A stretch of DNA of 64,000 bases, from the NCBI RefSeq assembly GCF_014202335.1, contig NZ_JACHGP010000024.1, forward strand, positions 1 through 64,000, in the 5' to 3' direction. Under the pieces are notes generated by a model. It did no database searches and was not told where the DNA came from. It saw nothing but the letters and a program-made list of their open reading frames with translations. Source of the stretch: Mycobacterium sp. AZCC_0083 (GTDB lineage Bacteria > Actinomycetota > Actinomycetes > Mycobacteriales > Mycobacteriaceae). Positions 16,787-25,733 of the stretch are shown piece after piece. How positions within the stretch are numbered: position 1 is the first letter of the stretch; each line of letters opens with the position of its first letter. The position numbers and the translations under genes were made by a program.

Positions 16787-17677
16787 GTGACGCGTCCACG
16801 ACCTTCCATGGGCGCCGGCTTGGCCGGCGCGGTCGACCTGTCGGCTCTCAAACAACCCCCGCCCAGCGCCGGCGCTGAACCGGCAGGCGGTGCGCCCGGC
16901 GGCGTGGAGATTACCGAAGCGAACATCGAAGCCGAGGTAATCGTCCGGTCCAGCCAGGTTCCGGTCGTGGTGTTGCTGTGGTCGCCGCGTAGCGAGGCCA
17001 GTGCCCAACTAGGGCAGCTCCTTTCCGGACTGGCGGACGCGGACGGCGGCAAGTGGGCGCTCGCAACGGTCAACGTCGACGCCGTCCCGCGGGTCGGGCA
17101 GATGTTCGGCGTGCAGGCCGTCCCGACCGTGATCGCCCTCGCAGGTGGTCAGCCGCTGTCGAGCTTCCAGGGGGCACAGCCCCCCGAGCAGTTGCGGCGC
17201 TGGATCGACTCGCTGCTCGATGCGACCGCGGGCAAGCTCGAAGCCGGGGCAGAGGACGCCGAGGAGGTCGATCCCGAACTCGTGCAGGCGCGTGACCATC
17301 TCGACGGCGGCGACTTCGACGCCGCGCTCGCGGCGTATCAGGCGATCCTCGACGCCAAGCCCAACCATGCCGAGGCCAAGGGCGCGGTCCGCCAGATCGC
17401 CTTCCTGCAGCGCGCGACCGCGCAGCGCCCCGACGCGTTGGCGGCTGCCGATGCCGCACCCGATGACATCGACGCAGCCCTCGCCGCGGCGGACGTGGAG
17501 ATCTTGCAGCAGGACGTCATTGCGGCTTTCGAGCGGTTGATCGCCTTGGTGAAGCGCACCGCGGGCGACGAGCGCACGGCCGTGCGGACGCGGCTGATCG
17601 AGTTGTTCGACCTGTTCGATCCCGCCGATCCTCAGGTCATCGCGGGCCGCAGGAACCTCGCCAACGCGCTGTACTAG
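16787..17677 (+). CDS. Thioredoxin-fold co-chaperone-like protein (YbbN/CnoX family, Rv1324-like)
   Basis: 296 aa from the GTG at 16787 (MTRPRPSMGAGLAGAVDLSALK), matching Rv1324. Residues about 40-145 form a thioredoxin domain (PVVVLLWSPRSEASAQLGQLL, VNVDAVPRVGQMFGVQAVPTVIAL, in separate stretches), and the rest is alpha-helical with TPR-like repeats (LDGGDFDAALAAYQAIL). The usual CxxC redox pair is replaced by SPRS, so it cannot act as a dithiol reductase; a holdase or adaptor role like YbbN is more likely. Its TAG stop interlocks with the stop of glgB on the other strand. Confidence 0.88.
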   Translation: MTRPRPSMGAGLAGAVDLSALKQPPPSAGAEPAGGAPGGVEITEANIEAEVIVRSSQVPVVVLLWSPRSEASAQLGQLLSGLADADGGKWALATVNVDAVPRVGQMFGVQAVPTVIALAGGQPLSSFQGAQPPEQLRRWIDSLLDATAGKLEAGAEDAEEVDPELVQARDHLDGGDFDAALAAYQAILDAKPNHAEAKGAVRQIAFLQRATAQRPDALAAADAAPDDIDAALAAADVEILQQDVIAAFERLIALVKRTAGDERTAVRTRLIELFDLFDPADPQVIAGRRNLANALY

Positions 17678-19878
17678 GCGGGCTCGAACCAGAGCGCGGC
17701 CATCGGGGGCAGCACCATCACGGCGGATGCCGGCCTGCCGTGCCACGGCTCGTCTCGGGCCTCGACGGCACCGTAATTGCCAACGCCCGCACCGTTGTAG
17801 ACCGTCGCATCGGTGTTGAGCACCTCGCGCCACGTGCCGGTGTGTGGCAGGCCGAGCTGGTAGCGGGTGTGCTCGCTGCCGGAGAAGTTGAAGACGCAGG
17901 CCAGCACCGAGCCGTCGTCGCCGTACCGCAGGAAGCTCAGCACGTTGTTGGCCGAGTCGTTGGCGTCGATCCAGGAGTAGCCGTCGGGGCTGCTATCGCG
18001 CGACCACAGCGCCCGCCGGCTGCGGTAGACGCCGTTCATGTCGGACACCATCCGCTGAATTCCGGTCGAGAAGCTCTCCTCGCCGAGCTGGAACCAGTCA
18101 AGGCCCCGCTCCTCGGACCACTCGGCACGCTGGCCGAACTCCTGGCCCATGAACAGCAGCTGCTTACCGGGGTGGGCCCACTGATATGCCAGCAGCCCGC
18201 GCAGCCCCGCCGCCTTGACGTGGTCATTGCCCGGCATCCGGCCCCACAGCGTGCCCTTGCCGTGCACCACCTCGTCGTGGCTGATCGGCAGCACGAAGTT
18301 CTCGCTGAATGCGTAGAGCATCGAGAACGTGACCTCGTGGTGGTGATAGCTGCGGTGGATCGGGTCGCGGCTGATGAACGCCAGCGTGTCGTTCATCCAG
18401 CCCATGTTCCACTTCATCGAGAAGCCAAGTCCGCCAAGGTTCGTCGGACGGGTCACGCCGGGCCACGATGTGGATTCCTCGGCGATGGTGACGATGCCGG
18501 GTGCGATCTTGTGCACGGTGGCGTTCATCTCCTGCAGGAACTGGACCGCCTCCAGGTTCTCCCGCCCGCCGTAGATGTTGGGCGTCCAACCGCCCGCCGG
18601 GCGCGAGTAGTCGAGGTACAGCATCGATGCGACGGCGTCCACGCGCAGGCCGTCGATGTGGTACTCCTGCAGCCAGTACAGCGCGTTGGCCACCAGGAAG
18701 TTGCGCACCTCTGGCCGGCCGAAGTCGAAAACGTAGGTGCCCCAGTCGAGTTGCTCACCCCGTGTGGGGTCGGAGTGCTCGTAGAGGGGCGTGCCGTCGA
18801 ACCGGCCGAGCGCCCAGGAGTCCTTCGGGAAGTGGGCGGGCACCCAGTCGACGATCACGCCGATGCCGGCCTGATGCAGCCGGTCGACGAGGTAGCGGAA
18901 ATCGTCGGGAGATCCCAATCGCGACGTCGGCGCGTAGTACGACGTGACCTGGTAGCCCCACGACGGGCCGAACGGGTGCTCGGCGACGGGCAGTAGTTCG
19001 ACGTGGGTGAACCCTTGCGACACCACGTATTCGGTGAGCTCGCCAGCCAGCTGGCGATAGTTCAGGCCGGGGCGCCACGACATCAGGTGCACCTCGTAGG
19101 TGCTCATCGGCTCGAACACCGGGTTCCTCAGCGCGCGGCCGCCCATCCAGTCGCCGTCGGCCCAGGCGTAATCGCTGGACGTCACCCGCGACGCCGTCTG
19201 CGGTGGCACCTCGGTGGCGAACGCCATCGGGTCGGCGCGGGTGACGACGGATCCGTCGATGCCGTGCACCCGGAACTTGTACAGACCGTCGACGGGGAAG
19301 CCTGGCCAGAACAGCTCCCAAACCCCCGTGGAGCCCAGCACCCGCAGCGGCGCCTCGTCGCCCTCCCAGTGGTTGAACTCGCCGACCAAACTGACGCCCT
19401 TGGCATTCGGCGCCCACACGGCGAACGACACCCCATCCACGACGCCGTCGGGGGTGGTGAAGCTGCGCGGGTGCGCGCCGAGGATCTCCCACAGCCGCTC
19501 GTGGCGGCCCTCGGCGAACAGATGCAGGTCCACCTCGCCGAGCGTGGGCAGGAAGCGGTACGGGTCCGCCGCGGTATGTACGACGGGGGAGTCGCCGCCG
19601 GGATAGCTGACTTCGATCCGGTAGTCGATCAAGCCGGTGAACGGCACCGCGACGGCGAACAGTCCCTTTTCGACGTGGGCGAACGGAAAGCGCTCGTCGC
19701 CGATCAACGCGACGACCTCGCTGGCCCACGGCCGCAGGGCCCGGATCACCGTGTGGTCGCCGTATTCGTGTGCGCCCAGGATCGAGTGCGGGTCGTGGTG
19801 CTCCCCGGACAGCAGACGGCCGAGGTCGCCGTTGTCCGGTCGAAGGTGGTCGCTGGCGATGTCGTTGGCGCGGGTCAT
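17674..19878 (-). CDS. glgB: 1,4-alpha-glucan branching enzyme
   Basis: 734 aa. The N-terminal beta-sandwich domains (CBM48 with VWAPNAKGVSLVGEFNHW) precede a GH13 barrel. The nucleophile Asp414 is in GLRVDAVASM, the acid/base Glu467 in TIAEES, and the transition-state Asp in ISHDEVVHGK. It introduces alpha-1,6 branches into linear alpha-1,4 glucan. In mycobacteria GlgB is essential in strains with active GlgE because unused maltose-1-phosphate is toxic. It starts 4 bp after the glgE stop, so it is the second gene of a glgE-glgB operon. Confidence 0.97.
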   Translation of the reverse strand: MTRANDIASDHLRPDNGDLGRLLSGEHHDPHSILGAHEYGDHTVIRALRPWASEVVALIGDERFPFAHVEKGLFAVAVPFTGLIDYRIEVSYPGGDSPVVHTAADPYRFLPTLGEVDLHLFAEGRHERLWEILGAHPRSFTTPDGVVDGVSFAVWAPNAKGVSLVGEFNHWEGDEAPLRVLGSTGVWELFWPGFPVDGLYKFRVHGIDGSVVTRADPMAFATEVPPQTASRVTSSDYAWADGDWMGGRALRNPVFEPMSTYEVHLMSWRPGLNYRQLAGELTEYVVSQGFTHVELLPVAEHPFGPSWGYQVTSYYAPTSRLGSPDDFRYLVDRLHQAGIGVIVDWVPAHFPKDSWALGRFDGTPLYEHSDPTRGEQLDWGTYVFDFGRPEVRNFLVANALYWLQEYHIDGLRVDAVASMLYLDYSRPAGGWTPNIYGGRENLEAVQFLQEMNATVHKIAPGIVTIAEESTSWPGVTRPTNLGGLGFSMKWNMGWMNDTLAFISRDPIHRSYHHHEVTFSMLYAFSENFVLPISHDEVVHGKGTLWGRMPGNDHVKAAGLRGLLAYQWAHPGKQLLFMGQEFGQRAEWSEERGLDWFQLGEESFSTGIQRMVSDMNGVYRSRRALWSRDSSPDGYSWIDANDSANNVLSFLRYGDDGSVLACVFNFSGSEHTRYQLGLPHTGTWREVLNTDATVYNGAGVGNYGAVEARDEPWHGRPASAVMVLPPMAALWFEPA

Positions 19879-19882
19879 GTGT

Positions 19883-21976
19883 TCATTCCCTCCGCAGCAG
19901 GTTGAGCCGCTTCTCGCTCGGAATTTGCGGCATGTTCAGGATGTGGGCGACGGACTTTGCGGGGTCGATTCGTACGTAATTCGCCTGGCCCCACTGGTAT
20001 TCGTCACCGGTGACCTCGTCGCGCACCCAGAACCGGTCGTAGGCCTCCATCCCGAGGGCGCCCATGTCGAGCCAGATGGTGGCCTCCTCCGGGCCAAATG
20101 CGTTGAGCGTCACCACCACCAGGACACAGTCGCCGGTGACCGGGTCGAACTTGCTGTAGGCCAGCAGCGCGTCATTGTCGATGGGGTGGAACTTGATGGT
20201 GCGAAGTTGGCTCAACGCGGGATGGAGGTGGCGAATCTCGTTGAGCCGCTGCAAGAACGGCTCCAACGAGTCACCGTTGGCCAGGGCGGCCTCGAAGTCG
20301 CGGGGACGCAACTGATACTTCTCCGAGTCCAAGTACTCCTCGCTGCCCGCGCGGACGGATTGGTGCTCGAACAGTTCGTAGCCGGAGTAGACGCCCCAGG
20401 TCGGGCTCATGGTCGACGCCATCGCCGCGCGGATCGCGAACATCCCCGGGCCGCCGTGCTGCAGGCTCTCGTGCAGGATGTCCGGCGTGTTCACCCACAG
20501 GCTCTGTCGTGAGTAGTCCGCGTGCTCGGCGATGGATTCGCCGAACTCCTGCAACTCCCACTTCGCCGTACGCCAGGTGAAGTACGTGTACGACTGCGTG
20601 AAGCCGAGTTTGGCCAACCCGAACAGTCGCGCAGGGCGGGTGAACGCCTCTGCCAGGAACAGGACGTCGGGATCGTCGTTCTTGGCCTCGCCGATGAGCC
20701 ATGCCCAGAAGTTGGGCGGTTTCGTGTGCGGGTTGTCGACCCGGAACACCTTGACCCCGTGCGATATCCAGAACCGGACGACGCGCAGCACCTCGGCGTA
20801 GATGCCCGCCGGATCGTTGTCGAAGTTGACCGGATAGATGTCCTGATACTTCTTCGGCGGGTTCTCGGCGTAGGCGATGGTGCCGTCGGGCAGCACCGTG
20901 AACCACTCCGGATGGGCCTTCGCCCACGGATGGTCAGGAGCGCACTGCAGCGCGAAGTCGAGCGCGACTTCGAGACCCTGGTCGCGCGCCGCGGCCACGA
21001 AGTCGTCGAAGTCCTCGATGGTGCCGAGCTTCGGGTGTACGGCGTCGTGACCGCCCTTGTCACTGCCGATCGCCCACGGCGACCCGACGTCCTTCGGGGC
21101 CGCAGTCACGCTGTTGTTGCGCCCCTTGCGGTGCACCTTGCCGATCGGGTGGATCGGCGGCAGGTAGACGATGTCGAAGCCCATCTTCGCGATCCGGGAC
21201 AGCGCCTTGCTGGCGGTGGCGAACGTCCCGTGAACGGGATTGCCCTTGCCGTCCCACCCGCCGGTGGAGCGGGGGAACATCTCGTACCAGGCGCTGAAAC
21301 GGGCCAGCGGGCGGTCGACCCAGACGCCGTACTGCTCACCGCGGGTGACGAGTTCGCGCAACGGGTACTTGCGCAGCAGCTCGGTGACCTCGGGTGCGAG
21401 CGCGGCACCTGCGCGGGCGAACGGGTCGCCAGGTTCGCGCAGTCTGGCCGCCGCCTCGATCAGCGGATAGCGGTCCTGGCGCGGCACGCCCGTCGAGGCG
21501 CGCTCGAGTAGTTGCGCACCGAGAATCAGATCGTTGGACAGTTCCGACTCGCCTTGGCCCGCTTCGAGCTTGGCCGTGACGTTCTTCCGCCACGTCGCGA
21601 GCGGGTTGCCCCAGCCGTCCACCCGGAACGTCCACAATCCGACGGCGTCGGGGGTGAATTGGCCGTGGAAGACGTCGGGGGTGCGACCGGGTGACATCGC
21701 CAACAGTTGTGGCTTGACCTTCGGAGTCGCCCCAACGACCTCCTCGATCGGGACCGCCGTCACCTGTGGGGCAGGGACGCCGGCGGGCGTCTTTGCCAGC
21801 CGCGGATACGCGGTGCCGTGGTACCTGACGACGAGCGTCGCCGCGACGGCGTCGTGGCCCTCGCGCCACACCGTCGCCTTGACCGGAACCACTTCGCCGG
21901 TCACGGCCTTGGCCGGGAAACGGCCGCCCGAAACCACTGGTGCGACGTCGTCGATCTCGATACGACCGGCCACCAC
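19883..21976 (-). CDS. glgE: Maltosyltransferase GlgE
   Basis: 697 aa, GTG start with AAGGAG upstream. GH13_3 family: Asp414 in KVFRVDNPHTKP is the nucleophile and Glu443 in LFLAEAFTRP the acid/base. It uses alpha-maltose-1-phosphate, made from trehalose by TreS and Pep2, to extend alpha-1,4 glucan by two glucose units. The KGRNNS and HPIGKVHRKG segments belong to the phosphate/maltose site. Together with the adjacent glgB and divergent glgP it makes this locus the alpha-glucan hub of the cell, as in M. tuberculosis Rv1326c-Rv1328. Confidence 0.97.
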   Translation of the reverse strand: MVAGRIEIDDVAPVVSGGRFPAKAVTGEVVPVKATVWREGHDAVAATLVVRYHGTAYPRLAKTPAGVPAPQVTAVPIEEVVGATPKVKPQLLAMSPGRTPDVFHGQFTPDAVGLWTFRVDGWGNPLATWRKNVTAKLEAGQGESELSNDLILGAQLLERASTGVPRQDRYPLIEAAARLREPGDPFARAGAALAPEVTELLRKYPLRELVTRGEQYGVWVDRPLARFSAWYEMFPRSTGGWDGKGNPVHGTFATASKALSRIAKMGFDIVYLPPIHPIGKVHRKGRNNSVTAAPKDVGSPWAIGSDKGGHDAVHPKLGTIEDFDDFVAAARDQGLEVALDFALQCAPDHPWAKAHPEWFTVLPDGTIAYAENPPKKYQDIYPVNFDNDPAGIYAEVLRVVRFWISHGVKVFRVDNPHTKPPNFWAWLIGEAKNDDPDVLFLAEAFTRPARLFGLAKLGFTQSYTYFTWRTAKWELQEFGESIAEHADYSRQSLWVNTPDILHESLQHGGPGMFAIRAAMASTMSPTWGVYSGYELFEHQSVRAGSEEYLDSEKYQLRPRDFEAALANGDSLEPFLQRLNEIRHLHPALSQLRTIKFHPIDNDALLAYSKFDPVTGDCVLVVVTLNAFGPEEATIWLDMGALGMEAYDRFWVRDEVTGDEYQWGQANYVRIDPAKSVAHILNMPQIPSEKRLNLLRRE

Positions 21977-22111
21977 CCAACTCCTTACGCTGGCGCGGCC
22001 ACACCGCCGCGCGCTTGTCGTCCGATTAGTTTCAAAGCCTCGTCGCGTCCTATACCCACCGTAGTGTCCGGCTCAACCCCATGGGCCCCGATGCAGTGAT
22101 CACAGTGACCC

Positions 22112-22163
22112 CCGCACATCTGCTCTTCGCGCAAGCGCTCATCGCCGCACATCTGCTCTTCGC
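22112..22163. repeat. Two 19-bp direct repeats upstream of glgP
   Basis: CCGCACATCTGCTCTTCGC occurs at 22112-22130 and again at 22145-22163, identical, 33 bp apart. Just upstream (about 22097-22104) is the 8-bp palindrome GTGATCAC. The element lies in the glgE-glgP divergent region. It may be a dispersed mycobacterial repeat or a paired regulator-binding site. Confidence 0.8.
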
Positions 22164-22210
22164 CCCACGCTCGCCTGCACACCCTGGATTTTTCAGTAAG
22201 GTGGAGCCAC

Positions 22211-24805
22211 GTGAAAGCCCTCCGCCGGTTCACCGTCCGCACTCATCTGCCCGAGCGTCTCGCTGCGCTGGAGAGACTGTCGATAAACCTGCGGTGGTCG
22301 TGGGATACGCCCACCCAACACTTGTTCGCCACGGTGGATCAGGAACTGTGGGACCAGGTTGGCGACCCGGTGGCGCTGCTCGGCGCAGTCAGCCCCAAGC
22401 GTCTTGACGAGCTGGCGGTCGACGAATCCTTCCTGGCCCGGCTGGACCATCTAGCCGGCGAGTTGGACAACTACCTGACCCGACCGATGTGGTATCAGGA
22501 GCGGGTCGCCGCAGGCGTCGAGCTGCCCAACGGCATCGCCTACTTCTCCATGGAGTTCGGCGTCGCCGAGGTGTTGCCGAACTACTCCGGTGGCCTCGGC
22601 ATCCTTGCAGGTGACCACCTGAAGTCGGCGTCGGACCTGGGGTTGCCGCTCATCGCCGTTGGGTTGTACTACCGGTCGGGTTACTTTCGCCAATCGCTGA
22701 CCGCCGAGGGCTGGCAACACGAGAACTACCCGTCACTCGACCCGCAGGGTCTGCCGCTGCGGCTGCTCACCGACGCCGCGGGCGAGCCGGTTCTGGTCTC
22801 ACTGGCGATGCCGGACTCGGCCCAGCTCAACGCGCGGGTGTGGGTTGCCCAAGTCGGTCGAATTCCGTTGCTGCTGCTGGACTCCGACATCCCGGAGACC
22901 GAGCACGATTTGCGCGGCGTCACCGACCGGCTCTACGGCGGCGACCAGGAGCACCGGATCAAGCAGGAGATCCTCGCAGGCATCGGGGGGGTGCGGGCGA
23001 TCCGCGCGTTCACCGCCGTCGAAGAGTTGCCGGAGCCGCAGGTCTTCCACATGAACGAGGGCCACGCCGGTTTCCTCGGCGTCGAGCGCATCCGCGAACT
23101 CGTCACCGACGGTGGTCTCGACTTCGACACCGCGCTGGCGGTGGTGCGGTCGAGCACGGTGTTCACCACCCACACGCCCGTGCCCGCAGGCATCGACCGA
23201 TTCCCGGTGGAGATGGTCGAGCACTACTTCGGCAGCTCTGGGGCGAATTCCCGGTTGCTTCCCGGCGTGCCGCTGGATCGCATCGTCGCGTTCGGCGCCG
23301 AGGACGATCCGTCCAAGTTCAACATGGCGTACATGGGCCTGCGGTTGGCGCAGCGCGCGAACGGGGTGTCGCTGCTGCACGGCCGGGTCAGTCGAGGGAT
23401 GTTCAACGAACTGTGGCCAGGTTTCGACACCGCCGAGGTGCCGATCGGCTCGATCACCAACGGCGTGCACGCACCGACGTGGGCTGCGCCGCAATGGCTG
23501 GAGCTCGGTCGCGAACTGCTCGGCAGCGACGACCTCGGTTCGCTGAGCGAGCCCGAAACCTGGGAGCGGCTTCAGCAGGTCGATCCCGGTCACCTGTGGT
23601 GGATCCGCTCGCAGCTGCGCGAGCTGCTCGTCGACGACGTGCGGGCCAGGCTGCGCCGGTCGTGGCTGGAGCGCGGCGCGTCGGATGCCGAGTTGGGCTG
23701 GATTGCAACGGCATTCGACCCGAACGTACTCACCATCGGATTCGCAAGGCGCGTCCCGACGTACAAGCGGCTGACCCTGATGCTGCGCGACCCCGACCGG
23801 CTGGAGAAGCTGCTGCTCGACGAGAAGCGTCCCCTTCAGCTCATCGTGGCGGGCAAGTCGCACCCCGCCGACGATGGCGGCAAGGCGCTGATCCAGCAGG
23901 TCGTGAAGTTCGCCGACCGGCCCGAGGTGCGCCACCGCATCGCGTTCCTGCCCGACTACGACATGTCGATGGCCCGGCTCCTCTATTGGGGTTGTGACGT
24001 CTGGCTGAACAACCCGCTGCGCCCGCTGGAGGCGTGCGGCACGTCGGGCATGAAGAGCGCGCTCAACGGCGGGCTGAACCTGTCGATTCGCGACGGCTGG
24101 TGGGACGAGTGGTACGACGGCGAGAACGGCTGGGAGATCCCGACCGCCGACGGGGTGATCGACGAGACCCGCCGCGACGACCTGGAAGCCGCCGCGTTGT
24201 ACGACCTGCTGGAGAACTCGGTGACCACGACGTTCTACGACCGCAACGAGCAGGGCATCCCGGCCCGCTGGGTCGAGATGGTGAGGCACACGCTGCAGGT
24301 GCTCGGACCCAAGGTGCTGGCGTCGCGGATGGTGCGCGATTACACCGAGAAGTACTACGCGCCTGCCGCCCAGTCGCTGCACAGGACCATCGAAGCGAAA
24401 GACGGCGTGCCGTTCGGCGCGGCCAGGCAGCTCGCCGCCTACCGTCAGCGGGCGGAGGACGCCTGGCCGAAGATCCAGATCACCGACGTGGACAGCTATG
24501 GGCTGCCGGATACGCCGCTGCTCGGCTCGGAACTCACTCTGACCGCGACGGTGCAGTTGGCCGGGCTGCGCCCCGACGAGGTGGTGGTGGAGGCCGTCGT
24601 CGGACGGGTGGACGCCGGGGACGTGCTGGTGGAACCGGAGACCGTGTCGATGGCGCACACCGGGACGGCCGACGGAGGCAACGAGGTGTTCACGACGACG
24701 ACGCCACTGCCGGTCGCCGGGCCGGTGGGCTACACGGTCCGGGTCCTGCCGCACCACCCGTTGCTGGCCGCCGACACCGAACTGGGCCTCGTCACCCTGG
24801 CGTGA
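22211..24805 (+). CDS. glgP: Alpha-glucan phosphorylase
   Basis: 864 aa, GTG start with AAGGTGGAG just upstream. An N-terminal DUF3417 region (RTHLPERLAALERLSINLRWSW in part) is typical of the actinobacterial/archaeal-type phosphorylase. Later come YFSMEFGVAEVLPNYSGGLGILAGDH over several motifs, FHMNEGHAGF, the TNGVHAPTW segment and EACGTSGMKSALNGG, where Lys binds PLP. It degrades alpha-1,4 glucan with phosphate to glucose-1-phosphate, opposing GlgE. The stop overlaps the GTG of the next gene (GTGA). Confidence 0.96.
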   Translation: MKALRRFTVRTHLPERLAALERLSINLRWSWDTPTQHLFATVDQELWDQVGDPVALLGAVSPKRLDELAVDESFLARLDHLAGELDNYLTRPMWYQERVAAGVELPNGIAYFSMEFGVAEVLPNYSGGLGILAGDHLKSASDLGLPLIAVGLYYRSGYFRQSLTAEGWQHENYPSLDPQGLPLRLLTDAAGEPVLVSLAMPDSAQLNARVWVAQVGRIPLLLLDSDIPETEHDLRGVTDRLYGGDQEHRIKQEILAGIGGVRAIRAFTAVEELPEPQVFHMNEGHAGFLGVERIRELVTDGGLDFDTALAVVRSSTVFTTHTPVPAGIDRFPVEMVEHYFGSSGANSRLLPGVPLDRIVAFGAEDDPSKFNMAYMGLRLAQRANGVSLLHGRVSRGMFNELWPGFDTAEVPIGSITNGVHAPTWAAPQWLELGRELLGSDDLGSLSEPETWERLQQVDPGHLWWIRSQLRELLVDDVRARLRRSWLERGASDAELGWIATAFDPNVLTIGFARRVPTYKRLTLMLRDPDRLEKLLLDEKRPLQLIVAGKSHPADDGGKALIQQVVKFADRPEVRHRIAFLPDYDMSMARLLYWGCDVWLNNPLRPLEACGTSGMKSALNGGLNLSIRDGWWDEWYDGENGWEIPTADGVIDETRRDDLEAAALYDLLENSVTTTFYDRNEQGIPARWVEMVRHTLQVLGPKVLASRMVRDYTEKYYAPAAQSLHRTIEAKDGVPFGAARQLAAYRQRAEDAWPKIQITDVDSYGLPDTPLLGSELTLTATVQLAGLRPDEVVVEAVVGRVDAGDVLVEPETVSMAHTGTADGGNEVFTTTTPLPVAGPVGYTVRVLPHHPLLAADTELGLVTLA

Positions 24806-25656
24806 GCGGCATTCTGGAGGTCCCCATTCCGGGTGGGCCATACGCGCTGGCCGCTGGTTCCGACGGTGCGATGTGGGTGACGCTGGTGCATAGCGGCGAG
24901 ATCGCCCGCGTGACCGACGGCGGTGCGCTAGAGGTGTATCTGGTTGCGCCGGAAAGCAAGCCGTCCATCATCGTGGCCGGCGCCGACGGCGCGCTGTGGT
25001 TCACCCGCAGCGGCGACGACCGCATCGGCCGGATTACCACCGGCGGTGAGTTGAGCGCATTCGAATTGACAAGCGGCAGTGCGCCGTTCGGTCTCGCAGC
25101 GGGCCCGGATGGGGCGTTGTGGTTCACTGCGATGTCCTCGGGCGTGGTGGGTCGGATCAGCCTCGACGGCGAGATCACCGACGTCGCCGCTCCTGGCGGC
25201 ATGCCGTCGATGATCACCGCGGGACCCGATGGCGCCCTGTGGTTCACGCTCAACGCGGCCAACGCAATTGGGCGATTGGTGCCGTCGGGCGACCTGACGA
25301 TTCGGGCGGTGCCGACGCCCGCTGCCGGACCCGTCGGCATCGCCGCGACGCACGACGACGCGGTGTGGTTCGCCGCGATCCGCGCCGACAAGCTCGGCCG
25401 CATCCCGACGGACGACGCGATCCAGGAACTCGACCTACCCGGCAAGCCGCACGCGGTTGTCGCCGATCCGATGGGTGGGGTCTGGGTGAGCCTGTGGGGT
25501 TCCGACCAGGTAGTCAAGGTGAGCGCCGACGGTGAGGTCGTCGTCTCGATCGACCTGCCGTCGGGCAGCGAGCCGCACGGCATGGCCATCGGGCGCGACG
25601 GTGCGCTGTGGGTGGCGCTCGAGGCCGGTTACGTGTGGCGGCTCCCCACCAACTGA
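24802..25656 (+). CDS. Virginiamycin B lyase-like seven-bladed beta-propeller
   Basis: 284 aa from a GTG that overlaps the glgP stop. Seven repeated blade motifs can be counted: DGAMWV, DGALWF, DGALWF, DGALWF, DDAVWF, MGGVWV and DGALWV. The last part, EPHGMAIGRDGALWVALE, carries the His and Glu found near the active site of Vgb lyases, and KPHAVVADP supplies a further His. Vgb linearises streptogramin B antibiotics by eliminative ring opening. Family members without that activity are common, so resistance is possible but unproven. No signal peptide is visible. Confidence 0.85.
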   Translation: MSGILEVPIPGGPYALAAGSDGAMWVTLVHSGEIARVTDGGALEVYLVAPESKPSIIVAGADGALWFTRSGDDRIGRITTGGELSAFELTSGSAPFGLAAGPDGALWFTAMSSGVVGRISLDGEITDVAAPGGMPSMITAGPDGALWFTLNAANAIGRLVPSGDLTIRAVPTPAAGPVGIAATHDDAVWFAAIRADKLGRIPTDDAIQELDLPGKPHAVVADPMGGVWVSLWGSDQVVKVSADGEVVVSIDLPSGSEPHGMAIGRDGALWVALEAGYVWRLPTN

Positions 25657-25668
25657 CCCACCCCCCTT

Positions 25669-25719
25669 GCGATTTCGGCGCGATTCCGGACGCTGACCGT
25701 CCGCGAGCGCCGAAACCGC
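25669..25719. terminator. Hairpin between convergent genes (Vgb-like and zinc protease)
   Basis: A 13-bp stem, GCGATTTCGGCGC (25669-25681) against GCGCCGAAACCGC (25707-25719), has one G-T type mismatch and a 25-nt loop that itself contains a short GGACG/CGTCC stem. There is no U-tract, as is usual for mycobacterial hairpins. Its place between two convergent stop codons suits a bidirectional terminator. Confidence 0.65.
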
Positions 25720-25733
25720 GGGGGAGGAGGGGC

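Noticed and set aside
21985..22242. An 85-aa minus-strand frame between glgE and glgP
   Set aside because: Its repeated GEEQMCG/REEQMCG pattern comes only from the 19-bp direct repeats, and it overlaps the glgP start; no ribosome-binding site.
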